Shown here: piece after piece, positions 16,385-24,852 of the stretch
How the letters are laid out: every line of letters starts with the position of its first letter
Position numbering within the stretch: position 1 is the stretch's first letter
Assembly: GCF_016863295.1 (NCBI RefSeq)
Contig: NZ_BOOP01000023.1
Coordinates: 124,001-188,000, forward strand
Reading direction: 5' to 3'
DNA length: 64,000 bases
Origin: Planotetraspora phitsanulokensis
GTDB lineage: Bacteria; Actinomycetota; Actinomycetes; Streptosporangiales; Streptosporangiaceae
Translations under genes and position numbers: made by a program
The notes under the pieces: generated by a model
What the model saw: only the letters and a program-made list of their open reading frames with translations
What the model was told of the DNA's origin: nothing
Database searches by the model: none

Positions 16385-16414
16385 AGTCTAGCCGCAGCTT
16401 GTGAAAGCTCTCAC
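16385..16414 (-). promoter_or_regulatory. serA promoter with palindrome
   Basis: TAGACT (16385-16390, minus strand) is a good -10 about 40 nt before the serA GTG. The near-perfect palindrome GTGAAAGCTCTCAC at 16401-16414 overlaps the -35 position and is a candidate operator. Confidence 0.4.
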
Positions 16415-16609
16415 GAGCGATCCGCCATCCGAGACGGAACCCGTGCGGATTCCACGAAGACAGGGGTTGGGCGAACCGGGGGCCGGGGTCTCGTGTGACC
16501 ACAGAGAAGGGTGAGACCTATGCCGATGTAGGCACTAGTGGGTCTGTTTACCCAACTTGGACCGGTCCTATCCGTACCGGGGTCGTCTTGGTATTGAAAG
16601 CACCCAATC

Positions 16610-16637
16610 TTGACGATTAGCCTGCTTAAGCCATGGT
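16610..16637 (+). promoter_or_regulatory. Candidate promoter of the SseB-like gene
   Basis: TTGACG (16610-16615) and CATGGT (16632-16637) are 16 bp apart, giving a start about 15 nt before the ATG at 16659. The same hexamer pair, 18 bp apart, precedes the ilvB leader. The rest of the 314-bp gap (16345-16658) holds the serA promoter and a GGACCGGTCC palindrome at 16559-16568, with no gene. Confidence 0.35.
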
Positions 16638-16658
16638 TCTCTACCTATCGTTCAGCAT

Positions 16659-17522
16659 ATGAGCATCGGGAACCCCTCCCTCGGCGAAGTGCTCGCGCAG
16701 CACGGCGGACCCCAGGAGTTGCTTGCCGCTTTGGCGGAGTGGGGCATCCTGGTGGCCGTCCGGCCCGACCGCTCCGTGGTGCTCGGCACTACCCAGAACG
16801 GCGAGCGCGTTCTGCTCGGCTACACCGGGCCCGCGACCTACGCGCGGCACAACGGGAGCCACTCCCTGTCGGTCTGCGACGCGGACACCATCCTCGACAT
16901 CCAGCGCGTCACCGGAGTCCGGGAGGTCGTCATCGACGCCGCCGGCCCCGCGGCGGCCGCCGTGCCGATCGAGGACCTCCAGCGGTATCTCCGGACGACC
17001 CGCACCGGTCCCACGCCCGCGCTGAACAGGCAGACCACCCCTGTCCCCGCGGCGTACGCCACGGGGGCCATGGCGGCCATCACGAGCGCGCACATGCCGC
17101 GAAGCGCACCCGTCCCGGTCTCCGCCGCCGTGTCGTCGTCGTGGGTGCCCGCGCCGCGGCAGCACCAGCCGGGCGCCGCGCCGGTGGTCGACCCCAGCTA
17201 TCGCCGGACGAACCATCCGATCCTGCCCGCCCTCCGAGTGGCGATCGGCGAGATGCTCCGCGACTTCCCCCTGGTCCACCACGTGTGGATCTCCGAGGCG
17301 CGCACCGCGGCCGGGACGTCGGGGATCATGCTGCACGTCAAGGTGCACACGCCGTCCGCGGACGACATCGTCAAGAGCCTGCACCGCCGGGTCCGGGCCC
17401 AGCTGCCGCAACTCGCGGCCAGCGAGGCGCCCGCGCTCATGGCCCGCGTGGCGGACTCCCAGACCGAGCGCCGGATGATCGAGCTCGGAGCACACGTCGT
17501 CTGCGCCGACGTCACGGACTGA
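16659..17522 (+). CDS. SseB-like domain protein, function unknown
   Basis: A 287-residue soluble protein. Residues 20-110 (LLAALAEWGILVAVRPDRSV, LLGYTGPATYARH, REVVIDAAGP) resemble the SseB N-terminal fold found widely in actinomycetes as a hypothetical protein. A Pro/Ala-rich linker (about 115-175) leads to a C-terminal alpha/beta domain (NHPILPALRVAIGEML, GIMLHVKVHTPSADDIVKSL, ELGAHVVCADVTD). No signal peptide or membrane segment is seen. In Streptomyces, similar SseB proteins sit next to type VII or ribosomal genes, which is not the case here. The domain call is tentative and no enzymatic residues are apparent. Confidence 0.6.
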   Translation: MSIGNPSLGEVLAQHGGPQELLAALAEWGILVAVRPDRSVVLGTTQNGERVLLGYTGPATYARHNGSHSLSVCDADTILDIQRVTGVREVVIDAAGPAAAAVPIEDLQRYLRTTRTGPTPALNRQTTPVPAAYATGAMAAITSAHMPRSAPVPVSAAVSSSWVPAPRQHQPGAAPVVDPSYRRTNHPILPALRVAIGEMLRDFPLVHHVWISEARTAAGTSGIMLHVKVHTPSADDIVKSLHRRVRAQLPQLAASEAPALMARVADSQTERRMIELGAHVVCADVTD

Positions 17523-17594
17523 GCACCGCTCCCGTACCCGGATTGCGATCTAGAAAGTCTTCCGGTCGGGCGCTTGCTCGGCTTGAATTGCGGC

Positions 17595-18986
17595 ATGGTT
17601 TCCGCGGCGGCCAGGCCCCCCTCGAACGTGTCGACCGGTGTGCGCCTCGGGTATGCCGTCGGCTCCTTCTGCTCGGCGAACTTCACGACCATCCCCGGGC
17701 TGCTCCTGCTCTACTACATGACCAACGTGCTCGCGGTGCCGGCGCTGCTCGCGGGCGTCGTGGTCTTCCTCCCCAAGGCCTGGGACCTGATCGCCAACCC
17801 GCTCGTCGGGCAGTGGTCGGACCGCACGACGTCGCGGTGGGGTCCGCGGCGGCCGTGGCTGCTCGCCGGAGCGGCCGTCCTCCCGCTCTTCTTCGCCCTG
17901 ATGTTCATCGGGCCGCCGCTCAAGGGCGTACCGGCCGGGCTCTTCGTGGGCGTGATGTTCCTGATCGCGGCGTCTGGGTTCGCTCTGTACGAGGTGCCGT
18001 ACAAGGCCATGCCGGCGGAGATGACCACCGACTACCACGAGCGGACGTCGCTGCTGCAGTGGCGCATGATCTTCATCGCGGTCTCGATCGGGCTCAGCGG
18101 AATCGTCGCGCCGCTCATCGCCGGTCACACCGTGGACGGCTACCGCGTGATGGGGATCGTCTTCGCCGTCATCCTCCTCGCCGCGATGATCGGCTCGTTC
18201 TACGGCACGGCCCGTGCCCCCTTCACCGGCCAGCAGCAGTCCGCGGGGTCGTTGCGGGCCCAGTTGCGGGCGGCGCGGACCTCGAAGCCCTTCCTCTGGC
18301 TGCTCGGGCTCAGCTCCGCCCAGACCCTCGCCGCCGGGGTGATGCTGGCGGGCGCGCCGTACTTCGCCGCGTACACGCTGGGCGACCCTGACGCGAAGAC
18401 CACGCTCTTCGCCGCTCTCGTCGGGCCCATGCTGGTGACCATGCCCCTGTGGGTGTGGCTGGCCCGCAGGATGGACAAGCGCGGTGCGATGGTCCTCGCC
18501 GGGTCCTTGTTCGCGCTCGGCGACGTGCTGGCCGTCGGGGCCCCCGCCCTCGGCTCGCTGTACGCCCACCTGGCCGTGGTGGTGGTCGGCGTCGGTTACG
18601 CGGGCCTGCAGCTCCTCCAGTTCTCCATGCTGGCCGACGTGATCGCCTACGACGGTGCCGTCAGCGGCGAGCGCAGGGGCGGCGTCTTCACCGGCCTGTG
18701 GACGGCGGCCGAGAACGCGGTCGCCGCCTTCGGCGCGACGATCTACGGCGCGGTCCTGGCGCTGGGCGGTTTCATCTCCTCCGACCCGGAGAACCCGGTG
18801 ACCCAGCCGGAGAGCGCGCACACCGCCGTCATCGTCGGCCTCACCGCCATCCCCGCCGTGATCACCATCCTGGGCGTCTGGATGACCTTCAAGTACGACC
18901 TCTCCGCCGACCGCCTGGCCACGATCACCGCCTCGGAGACGAAGGAGACGAAGGAGACGAAGGAGACGGCGGCGCCCGAGGCCTGA
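17595..18986 (+). CDS. GPH-family sugar:cation symporter (MelB-like)
   Basis: A 463-residue membrane protein with about twelve hydrophobic segments. The glycoside-pentoside-hexuronide signature is present: KAWDLIANPLVGQWSDRTTS between TM2 and TM3, SRWGPRRPWLL and YEVPYKAMPAEMT. It should import a sugar or glycoside with Na+ or H+. The ATG at 17595 is chosen because the first helix follows at normal distance. The C-terminus ends in a hydrophilic tail of repeated Lys-Glu-Thr units (ETKETKETKET) coded by a 9-bp tandem repeat. It lies 72 bp after the SseB-like gene and converges on the FtsX permease 16 bp away, with no terminator visible. Confidence 0.88.
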   Translation: MVSAAARPPSNVSTGVRLGYAVGSFCSANFTTIPGLLLLYYMTNVLAVPALLAGVVVFLPKAWDLIANPLVGQWSDRTTSRWGPRRPWLLAGAAVLPLFFALMFIGPPLKGVPAGLFVGVMFLIAASGFALYEVPYKAMPAEMTTDYHERTSLLQWRMIFIAVSIGLSGIVAPLIAGHTVDGYRVMGIVFAVILLAAMIGSFYGTARAPFTGQQQSAGSLRAQLRAARTSKPFLWLLGLSSAQTLAAGVMLAGAPYFAAYTLGDPDAKTTLFAALVGPMLVTMPLWVWLARRMDKRGAMVLAGSLFALGDVLAVGAPALGSLYAHLAVVVVGVGYAGLQLLQFSMLADVIAYDGAVSGERRGGVFTGLWTAAENAVAAFGATIYGAVLALGGFISSDPENPVTQPESAHTAVIVGLTAIPAVITILGVWMTFKYDLSADRLATITASETKETKETKETAAPEA

Positions 18987-19002
18987 CACCGCCGCCTCGG
19001 CG

Positions 19003-21633
19003 TCAGGCCGGTCTGCGCCGGGGCGCCGGCAGTCGCGACCTGGTGAACACGGCGCAGACGAGCGCGGCCAGCAGCGGCAGCCCGACCACCAGGATCGCGA
19101 TCAGGTTCCACGGAACGACGATCACGGGGAGCACCTGATGTGCCGGCGTCAGGCTCAAGCCGTCCGCGCCGAAGATCCGTTTGGGCGCGTTGCGGGGGAT
19201 CAGTCCCCAACGGACCGCGACCCCCGCCAGGAGACCCGCGACGACTCCCAGCATCGTGCCCGCCAGCGCGATGACCAGGGCCTGGCCGGCTTTCACGTAC
19301 CGCCTCGTACGGGGCGCGGCTCCAACGGCGGACATCACCGCGAAATCGTGTCTCGCCTCCGCCGCGGCAAGTCCTGTGGCGACAAAGGTGACCCCCAGTA
19401 CAAGGACCGCCGCGGCCGCGGCCAGCAGGAGGAGGATCGGCGAGTCGTCCACGGGCTCGGCACCTTCGAGCCGGCCCGTCACCTGAGGACTGAGTTTCTC
19501 CAGATCCGCGAGCAGCCGCCGCGCCGTCCCCGGCGGCACCCGGAAGTCGTCGGGATCCACCACAAGGAGCGTCGTCTCCGTCGCGTAACCATGTTTCGCA
19601 ATCGTCTCAGGTGACACGACGACGTGTGCCCAGCCTCGGCCGCTGGGCCGCACCCCGATGGCCGGCAGGTGCAGCATGGGCATGTCACCCGAGGTCATCC
19701 CCTCGACCTGCAAGAGGTCGACGTCGACCTTCCCGCCGTGGACGACCGTGGGATTCAGCACGACGGCCTTTCCCGAGCGCAGGGCGGCCACGGCCGAGGG
19801 GTCGTCGCGGCCGAGCACATAACGCAGAAGCCGCTCATCACCGACGAGGAGCCCGCCCCTGCCACTGGGATCCACGTTGTCAGCGAAAATCCGCTGATTG
19901 TCGAGCTCCGAGTCCGGCAACCTGTCTTGGGCCTGAAGTGGTTCGCCCGACGCGCTCGTCAGCGTCTTCGCTTCGATGACCGGCACACCGGCAGGGATCG
20001 CGGCACGGACTAACGCGCGGACACGATCCCAAAGCTCTGTGCCCAGATCGTCGCCTCGGATCCACAACGCCCCGGCAGGCCCCTGCGGATAGTCCTCGGG
20101 GACGACCGGCGGTGCCGACAGGCCGCTTCGCCACGCCAGCCCCAACGCGGTGAACAGCGTGACGGCGGTCATCACCGCCGCGACCGCGGGAGTCGTCCGG
20201 GCACGGTTCCTGGCCGCGTCACGCACGGCGAACCTCAGCGGCAACGGCAGCGTCCCCGCCACACGCGCCGCCCTGGCGATCAGCCAGGGCAGCACCGCCA
20301 CCAGGCCGAGCTGGCTGATCAAGGCGGCGCTCACGATCCAGAAGACGCCGGTCCTCGCACCCACCGCCATGCCCGTGACACCGGCGAGAATGAGAACGAG
20401 ACCCAGCACTGGACGGCCCGCCCGGTCACGCCCTGGTGCGCGTCTGCCGGTGAGCACCGCGACCGGATCCGTATGGCTCGCGCCGCGAGCGGGAGCGAGA
20501 GAGGCCAGCAGCCCGGCTGTGGTGCCCATGGCGATGATGATCATCACCGCCGTCCACGGGATCGTGAACCCCCCGGGCCACTTTCCGTACCAGCCTGAGA
20601 ACCACGGTGCAGCCTGAGCCGCCGTACCGATGCCCGCCGCCGCACCGAGCAACGAGGCGGTCACGCCGAAGATCAACCCGTCGGCGCGGGCGACCCCCTT
20701 GATCTGCCGCGGCGAGGCGCCCTGGACGGAAAGCAGGGCGAACTCCCGCGCCCGCCGCCGCTGACCCACGGCGAACGCGGGCCCGGCGAGGAGGACGACC
20801 TCGAGCCACATAATCGCGATCCAGGGGACCAGCTCGAGGTCGGCTCCGCCGACGGAACCGGCTTCCACGACGTTCGACGACGCCGCGGCGCCACTGACGA
20901 CGACCAGACCTCTCGAGTTCAGCCGTGGGACGTCAGCCCAGGACACCGCCGTCGGGGCGTCCACCATCCAGAACGTCGACATTTCAGGCCCTACGGCCTC
21001 GATGGCGCCGTCGGGCAGGCTGCCCGGATAGGCGACGAAGTCGGGCGTCATGCCGTTGGGGAATATCGCCGCTCCCACCACGTGCAACGATGTGCGTCCG
21101 GCGACCAGCGTCTGGCCGATCCGCAGGCCCCTGTCCCTCGCGTCCCTGGAGATGACCACCTCGCCCGGCACCTTCGGCAGCCTCCCGTCCAGTAGGAGAG
21201 AGGTGCCCTGGAAGATCGGATCCCTCAGGTCCGCCTGGCGGACGACGTCCGTGCGATAGCCCTGCGGGGTCAGGTAGCGCAGTTCTCCTTGATCGGCCCG
21301 GACCACACGGCTCTCCGGCCCGAACATCGCGGTGACCTCGGGCGCGGTGAAGGATCGCGCGTGGTCGGGCATCTCGCCGTCCCAGGAGACGCCGCCTTGT
21401 CCGTCCTGGCTCATATGGGTCCAGTCGGGAGAGCCGGACACCACGACGTCTGCACGACCCAAGGGCAGGTCCCCGCCGTAGTCGCCTTCGTACAGGTAGC
21501 CGGCCAACATGGTGGCGAGGCACGTCGCGATGAGGACCGGTAGCGCGATCATGGTGAGGATCAGCGCGCTGCGTTTCTTGGAGCGCCACGCGTTCCTGCG
21601 GGAGATCCGGAGCGCGACTCTGAAAGCGCTCAT
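19003..21633 (-). CDS. FtsX-family ABC transporter permease
   Basis: An 876-residue membrane protein with two FtsX domains. The N-terminal helix (SALILTMIALPVLIATCLATM) is followed by a large external domain. The first FtsX core is AFAVGQRRRAREFALLSVQG to about residue 450, then comes a second external region. The C-terminal FtsX core (ARHDFAVMSAVGAAPRTRR, VIALAGTMLGVVAGLLAG) closes the protein. It overlaps the ATPase gene by 4 nt. Such transporters (MacB/LolCDE-like and actinobacterial peptide-resistance types) move hydrophobic or peptide substrates across or out of the membrane. The PadR regulator in the same operon suggests drug- or envelope-stress-induced export. Confidence 0.88.
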   Translation of the reverse strand: MSAFRVALRISRRNAWRSKKRSALILTMIALPVLIATCLATMLAGYLYEGDYGGDLPLGRADVVVSGSPDWTHMSQDGQGGVSWDGEMPDHARSFTAPEVTAMFGPESRVVRADQGELRYLTPQGYRTDVVRQADLRDPIFQGTSLLLDGRLPKVPGEVVISRDARDRGLRIGQTLVAGRTSLHVVGAAIFPNGMTPDFVAYPGSLPDGAIEAVGPEMSTFWMVDAPTAVSWADVPRLNSRGLVVVSGAAASSNVVEAGSVGGADLELVPWIAIMWLEVVLLAGPAFAVGQRRRAREFALLSVQGASPRQIKGVARADGLIFGVTASLLGAAAGIGTAAQAAPWFSGWYGKWPGGFTIPWTAVMIIIAMGTTAGLLASLAPARGASHTDPVAVLTGRRAPGRDRAGRPVLGLVLILAGVTGMAVGARTGVFWIVSAALISQLGLVAVLPWLIARAARVAGTLPLPLRFAVRDAARNRARTTPAVAAVMTAVTLFTALGLAWRSGLSAPPVVPEDYPQGPAGALWIRGDDLGTELWDRVRALVRAAIPAGVPVIEAKTLTSASGEPLQAQDRLPDSELDNQRIFADNVDPSGRGGLLVGDERLLRYVLGRDDPSAVAALRSGKAVVLNPTVVHGGKVDVDLLQVEGMTSGDMPMLHLPAIGVRPSGRGWAHVVVSPETIAKHGYATETTLLVVDPDDFRVPPGTARRLLADLEKLSPQVTGRLEGAEPVDDSPILLLLAAAAAVLVLGVTFVATGLAAAEARHDFAVMSAVGAAPRTRRYVKAGQALVIALAGTMLGVVAGLLAGVAVRWGLIPRNAPKRIFGADGLSLTPAHQVLPVIVVPWNLIAILVVGLPLLAALVCAVFTRSRLPAPRRRPA

Positions 21634-22385
21634 CGCGCGCTCACCAGGCCGGCCGTGGCCGAATCGACGATCTGCCCGTCCCTGAGGAAGACGACCCGGT
21701 CGGCCCAGCCGGCATACCGAGGCTCATGAGTGACAAGGAGAACCGCCGCACCGGCATCGGCCCTGGCGCGGAGCAGGCGCAGGATGTCATCGCCCGTCGC
21801 GGTGTCGAGCGCACCGGTCGGCTCATCGGCCAGGATCAGCCGCCGCTCCCCCACCAGCGCACGAGCGATGGCCACCCGCTGACGCTGACCTCCGGACAAC
21901 TCGTCAGGGAAACGACCCGCCAGATCCGCGAGGCCGATCTCACCGAGCACAGCCAGAGCCTCCTGCCTCGCCTTCCCCGTACGAACCCCGTCCAATTCCC
22001 TCGGCAACATCACGTTCTCGACAGCCGTCAACGACGGGATGAGATTGAGATCCTGAAAGACATAACCCACACGCCGCCTGCGCAGCGCGGCCAGCCGTGA
22101 CGGCGGCAGGAGGTCAAGGAGCTCCCCCTCCACCATCACCTCGCCGGACGTCGGCCGATCAAGGCCGCCCGCGATGTTGAGCAAGGTGGACTTGCCGGAC
22201 CCCGACGGCCCCATCACCGCGATGAGCTCACCCGCCCGGATCTCCAGGCTGACCTCTTTCAACGCGTGGACGACCTGCGCCCCCTCAACGTGGACACGGC
22301 TGACGTCGGCCAGTTCCACGACGAGATCACGATCTGGATCCTCCTCTGCGGGGGGTGGGACGGGGGACGGATCACGATCGATCAT
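21630..22385 (-). CDS. ABC transporter ATP-binding protein (LolD/MacB type)
   Basis: A 251-residue ATPase. Motifs are GPSGSGKSTLLNI (Walker A), FQDLNLIPSLT (Q-loop), LSGGQRQRVAIARAL (signature), LILADEPTGALD (Walker B) and LVTHEPRYA (H-loop). The YVFQDLNLIPSLTAVENVMLP stretch is typical of the LolD/MacB class that pairs with FtsX permeases. The ATG at 22385 lies in a 4-nt overlap with padR, and the end overlaps the permease start, so all three genes are translationally coupled. Confidence 0.93.
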   Translation of the reverse strand: MIDRDPSPVPPPAEEDPDRDLVVELADVSRVHVEGAQVVHALKEVSLEIRAGELIAVMGPSGSGKSTLLNIAGGLDRPTSGEVMVEGELLDLLPPSRLAALRRRRVGYVFQDLNLIPSLTAVENVMLPRELDGVRTGKARQEALAVLGEIGLADLAGRFPDELSGGQRQRVAIARALVGERRLILADEPTGALDTATGDDILRLLRARADAGAAVLLVTHEPRYAGWADRVVFLRDGQIVDSATAGLVSAR

Positions 22386-22921
22386 TGCTGTTCCTGGGGG
22401 TGCTGGAGGGATCTGCGGGAGAGGAAGGCCTCGCAGTGGTCGAGCCAGCGCAGCTCGGCCTCGGCCTGGAAGATCTTGGAATCGAGAATCAGCGTCTGCG
22501 CGGTGTCGAGCGGACGGTCCAGACCGCGCTTGTTCCGGGTGAGTTCCTGCAGGGTCCGCATGGTCGCGGTCCGTTGAGCCTGAACGACCCGTCCGACGTC
22601 GACTCCGGGGGCGGTGACGGCCATGGCGAGCTTGATGGCGAGCTCGTCACGCGGCCGCTCGGTCTGGGTGATGGGCGTGGCGAACCACCGATCGACCTCG
22701 GCTCGCCCGTCCTGAGTGATCGAGTAGGCGATCCGGCCCTGTTCGTCCTGCTCGCCGGGCGCGACGAGACCGTCCCGCTCCATGCGCGACAACGTCGTGT
22801 AGACCTGGCCGATGTTCAGCGGCCAGGTCGCCCCCGTCGACGCCTCGAACTCGGCGCGCAACTGGTAGCCGTGTCGTGATCCCTGACTGAGCAGAGCGAG
22901 CAATCCGTGTCGGATCGACAT
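22382..22921 (-). CDS. PadR-family transcriptional regulator
   Basis: A 179-residue protein beginning MSIRHGLLALLSQGSRHGYQ, the standard PadR winged-helix start (YQLRAEFEASTGATWPLNIGQVYTTLSRMERDGLV). A C-terminal helical dimerisation region follows (LQELTRNKRGLD, FQAEAELRWLDHCEAFL). The start at 22921 is chosen by family alignment; a reading to 22951 would translate the operator. It is the first gene of the padR-ATPase-permease operon. The palindrome touching its start codon implies autorepression relieved by an inducer, probably the transported compound. Confidence 0.92.
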   Translation of the reverse strand: MSIRHGLLALLSQGSRHGYQLRAEFEASTGATWPLNIGQVYTTLSRMERDGLVAPGEQDEQGRIAYSITQDGRAEVDRWFATPITQTERPRDELAIKLAMAVTAPGVDVGRVVQAQRTATMRTLQELTRNKRGLDRPLDTAQTLILDSKIFQAEAELRWLDHCEAFLSRRSLQHPQEQQ

Positions 22922-22950
22922 GAATACTGAGTATGCATACTCGGTATTCA
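22921..22950. promoter_or_regulatory. PadR operator overlapping the padR start codon
   Basis: A 30-bp inverted repeat with arms TGAATACTGAGTATG and CATACTCGGTATTCA matches in all but one base pair of each arm. Its end is the padR ATG itself. CATACT within it lies 8 nt upstream of that ATG and can serve as the -10, so repressor binding would directly block a leaderless transcript. Confidence 0.75.
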
Positions 22951-23181
22951 TTCGACAAGTCGGCCGAAGAGATCAGGCGACCCCGGCCGGGCGCGCAACC
23001 GCTGGAGAAATCGGTCCAGAGGCCGTCGGGAGGCCGCGCCTGGAGTGGCTGATGTGATCTCTGAGGCGGTCCTACTTGGGCGATATTTCAGAGAGACGAG
23101 CGATTTAGCAGGACAAATGCGGTCTGAGCGCCCCATAATGGCGATTTGCATCCAGCGTCGAACCCCCACTGGAGAAAGATC

Positions 23182-24132
23182 GTGAAGAGAGCGCTCGGAG
23201 CGATCCTGTGCGTCGGGAGTCTCGCGGCCTGTGGCGCCCAGACGACTTCCACCCCCACCGCGGCACCCGTCGCCAACGCGCAGGCCGAGGTCTCCACCAG
23301 CCCCACCCCGACACCGTCCCCGTCTCCCTCCCCCAGCCCGACGGCGGGGAAGAACTGCCGGGTCTTCGCGGGAGTGCCGTCCCGCGGGTCTGACGGGAAG
23401 GTCCGTGCGGCGGGCTCGCGCGCCGGTTGCGTCGACAAGGCGACGTTCCAGGTTCGCGTCTGGAAGGTGCAGCCGGGGAACGACCGGCTGGCGAAGATCG
23501 GCTCGAAGAGCGTCGTGAACTCGAAGCTGACGGTCGCCCTTCCCTGCGCGAACGGCCTGTTCTACACGACCGTCTCCGACCAGAAGGGGCACAGCGGCAC
23601 CTCGAAGCAGATTCGCGTGACCTGCCCCGCGCCTCCCCCGAGCAGCGGATCCTCAGGCGGCTCGACGTCAGGCGGAACCTCCGGGGGCACCTCGGGATCG
23701 GGTGGAACCTCGACGGGTGGCTCTTCCTCGGGCGGCTCCTCCTCCGGCGTCGGCACGGCCGTCGAGCAGGAGGTCGTGCGCCTCACCAACGCCGAGCGCG
23801 CGAAGGCCGGGTGCCGTCCGCTCAAGGCCAACGCGAAGCTCCGCGCCGCCGCGTTCGGCCACTCGTCCGACATGTCGGCGAAGAACTACTTCGACCACGA
23901 CTCCAAGGACGGCAGGACGTTCGTCGACCGCATCAAGGCGGCCGGTTACTCGTTCTCCGCGGCCGCCGAGAACATCGCCAAGGGCTACAGCAGCGCCGCC
24001 GCCGTCGTGAACGGCTGGATGAACAGCTCCGGGCACCGGGCGAACATCCTGAACTGCGCCTATACGGAGATCGGCGTCGGCTACGCCAAGGCCGGCGGCC
24101 CGTACTGGACTCAGGACTTCGGCAAGCCCTGA
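23182..24132 (+). CDS. CAP/SCP-domain secreted lipoprotein
   Basis: A 316-residue exported protein. The GTG start at 23182 has GGAGAAAG at good spacing and gives a lipoprotein signal (KRALGAILCVGSLAAC, lipobox LAAC). Next comes a Ser/Thr/Pro linker (TPTPSPSPSPSPT), an Ig-like or beta-rich region (CRVFAGVPSRG to about residue 150) and a long Gly/Ser/Thr linker. The C-terminal CAP domain has VVRLTNAERAKAGCRPLK, HSSDMSAKNYFDHDS, AENIAKGYS and GWMNSSGHRANILN, with the conserved His and Glu positions. CAP proteins bind lipids or metals or act on the envelope; the specific role is unknown. Confidence 0.85.
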   Translation: MKRALGAILCVGSLAACGAQTTSTPTAAPVANAQAEVSTSPTPTPSPSPSPSPTAGKNCRVFAGVPSRGSDGKVRAAGSRAGCVDKATFQVRVWKVQPGNDRLAKIGSKSVVNSKLTVALPCANGLFYTTVSDQKGHSGTSKQIRVTCPAPPPSSGSSGGSTSGGTSGGTSGSGGTSTGGSSSGGSSSGVGTAVEQEVVRLTNAERAKAGCRPLKANAKLRAAAFGHSSDMSAKNYFDHDSKDGRTFVDRIKAAGYSFSAAAENIAKGYSSAAAVVNGWMNSSGHRANILNCAYTEIGVGYAKAGGPYWTQDFGKP

Positions 24133-24183
24133 CCAAACCATCGGTAAGAGCGGCCCCAAAAAGGAGAGAATGCAGGGATCTTC

Positions 24184-24213
24184 TGGACACTCCGCGCGCG
24201 TGCGTCGGATACT
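24184..24213 (+). promoter_or_regulatory. Leaderless promoter of the DUF1707-FHA gene
   Basis: TGGACA (24184-24189), 18-bp spacer, GATACT (24208-24213), then six bases to the ATG at 24220. Confidence 0.5.
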
Positions 24214-24219
24214 CCAATC

Positions 24220-24756
24220 ATGAGTTCTCCCCCGGTTCGCGCCTCCGACGGGGATCGCGAGCGCGCGCTCAGCGAGCTCCGCGACCGCGCCGCCGAGGGG
24301 CGTCTGTCCATGGAGACCTTCGTCGGCCGTGTCGACATGGCGTTGCGGGCCCGAAGCCGCGGCGAGCTGGACGAGCTGATCGCCGACCTGCCTCACCGCG
24401 GCCGCTGGCGCAGGCGCATCACGGAGGCCGTCGGCTCGGTGTCGGACTTCACCCAGCGGATCGAGGCCGCGTGGCGCCGGCCTCGACTGCCCCGTCTCGC
24501 GCTCCCCGTGGACAGCCGTGCCCGCTACGTCGTCGGCAGGGGAACGGCCTGCGATCTCGTGCTGACCGACCTGACGGTCTCCCGGGTCCACGCCGAGTTG
24601 CGCAAGGACGGCGACGATTCCTGGACGCTGGTCGACCTGGGTTCCATGAACGGGACCAGGCTGAACGGCTGGCGGGTGGCCGGGCCCGCCCGGGTGCGGA
24701 CGGGTGACGAGGTCGCCTTCGGTGACTGCGCCTTCCTGGTGGCCGCGCAGGCCTGA
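24220..24756 (+). CDS. DUF1707-FHA protein
   Basis: A 178-residue protein. Residues 5-60 (VRASDGDRERALSELRDRAA to DELIADLP) are a DUF1707 domain, common at the N-terminus of small actinobacterial envelope and signalling proteins. Residues 95-178 are an FHA domain with YVVGRGTACDLVL, LTVSRVHAEL and DLGSMNGTRLNG, holding the phosphothreonine-binding R, S, H and N residues. It should read out Ser/Thr kinase activity; three such kinases lie at 55500-60969, although a link is only inference. No membrane segment is seen. Confidence 0.9.
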   Translation: MSSPPVRASDGDRERALSELRDRAAEGRLSMETFVGRVDMALRARSRGELDELIADLPHRGRWRRRITEAVGSVSDFTQRIEAAWRRPRLPRLALPVDSRARYVVGRGTACDLVLTDLTVSRVHAELRKDGDDSWTLVDLGSMNGTRLNGWRVAGPARVRTGDEVAFGDCAFLVAAQA

Positions 24757-24852
24757 TCACCCCTCATCCGGGAACAGATACGCATATTTCCGTATTGAGG
24801 TGCCGTCGAGAATTCTCAATGATCGCGAAAGGCCTGTCATTGGGGGTTGATT

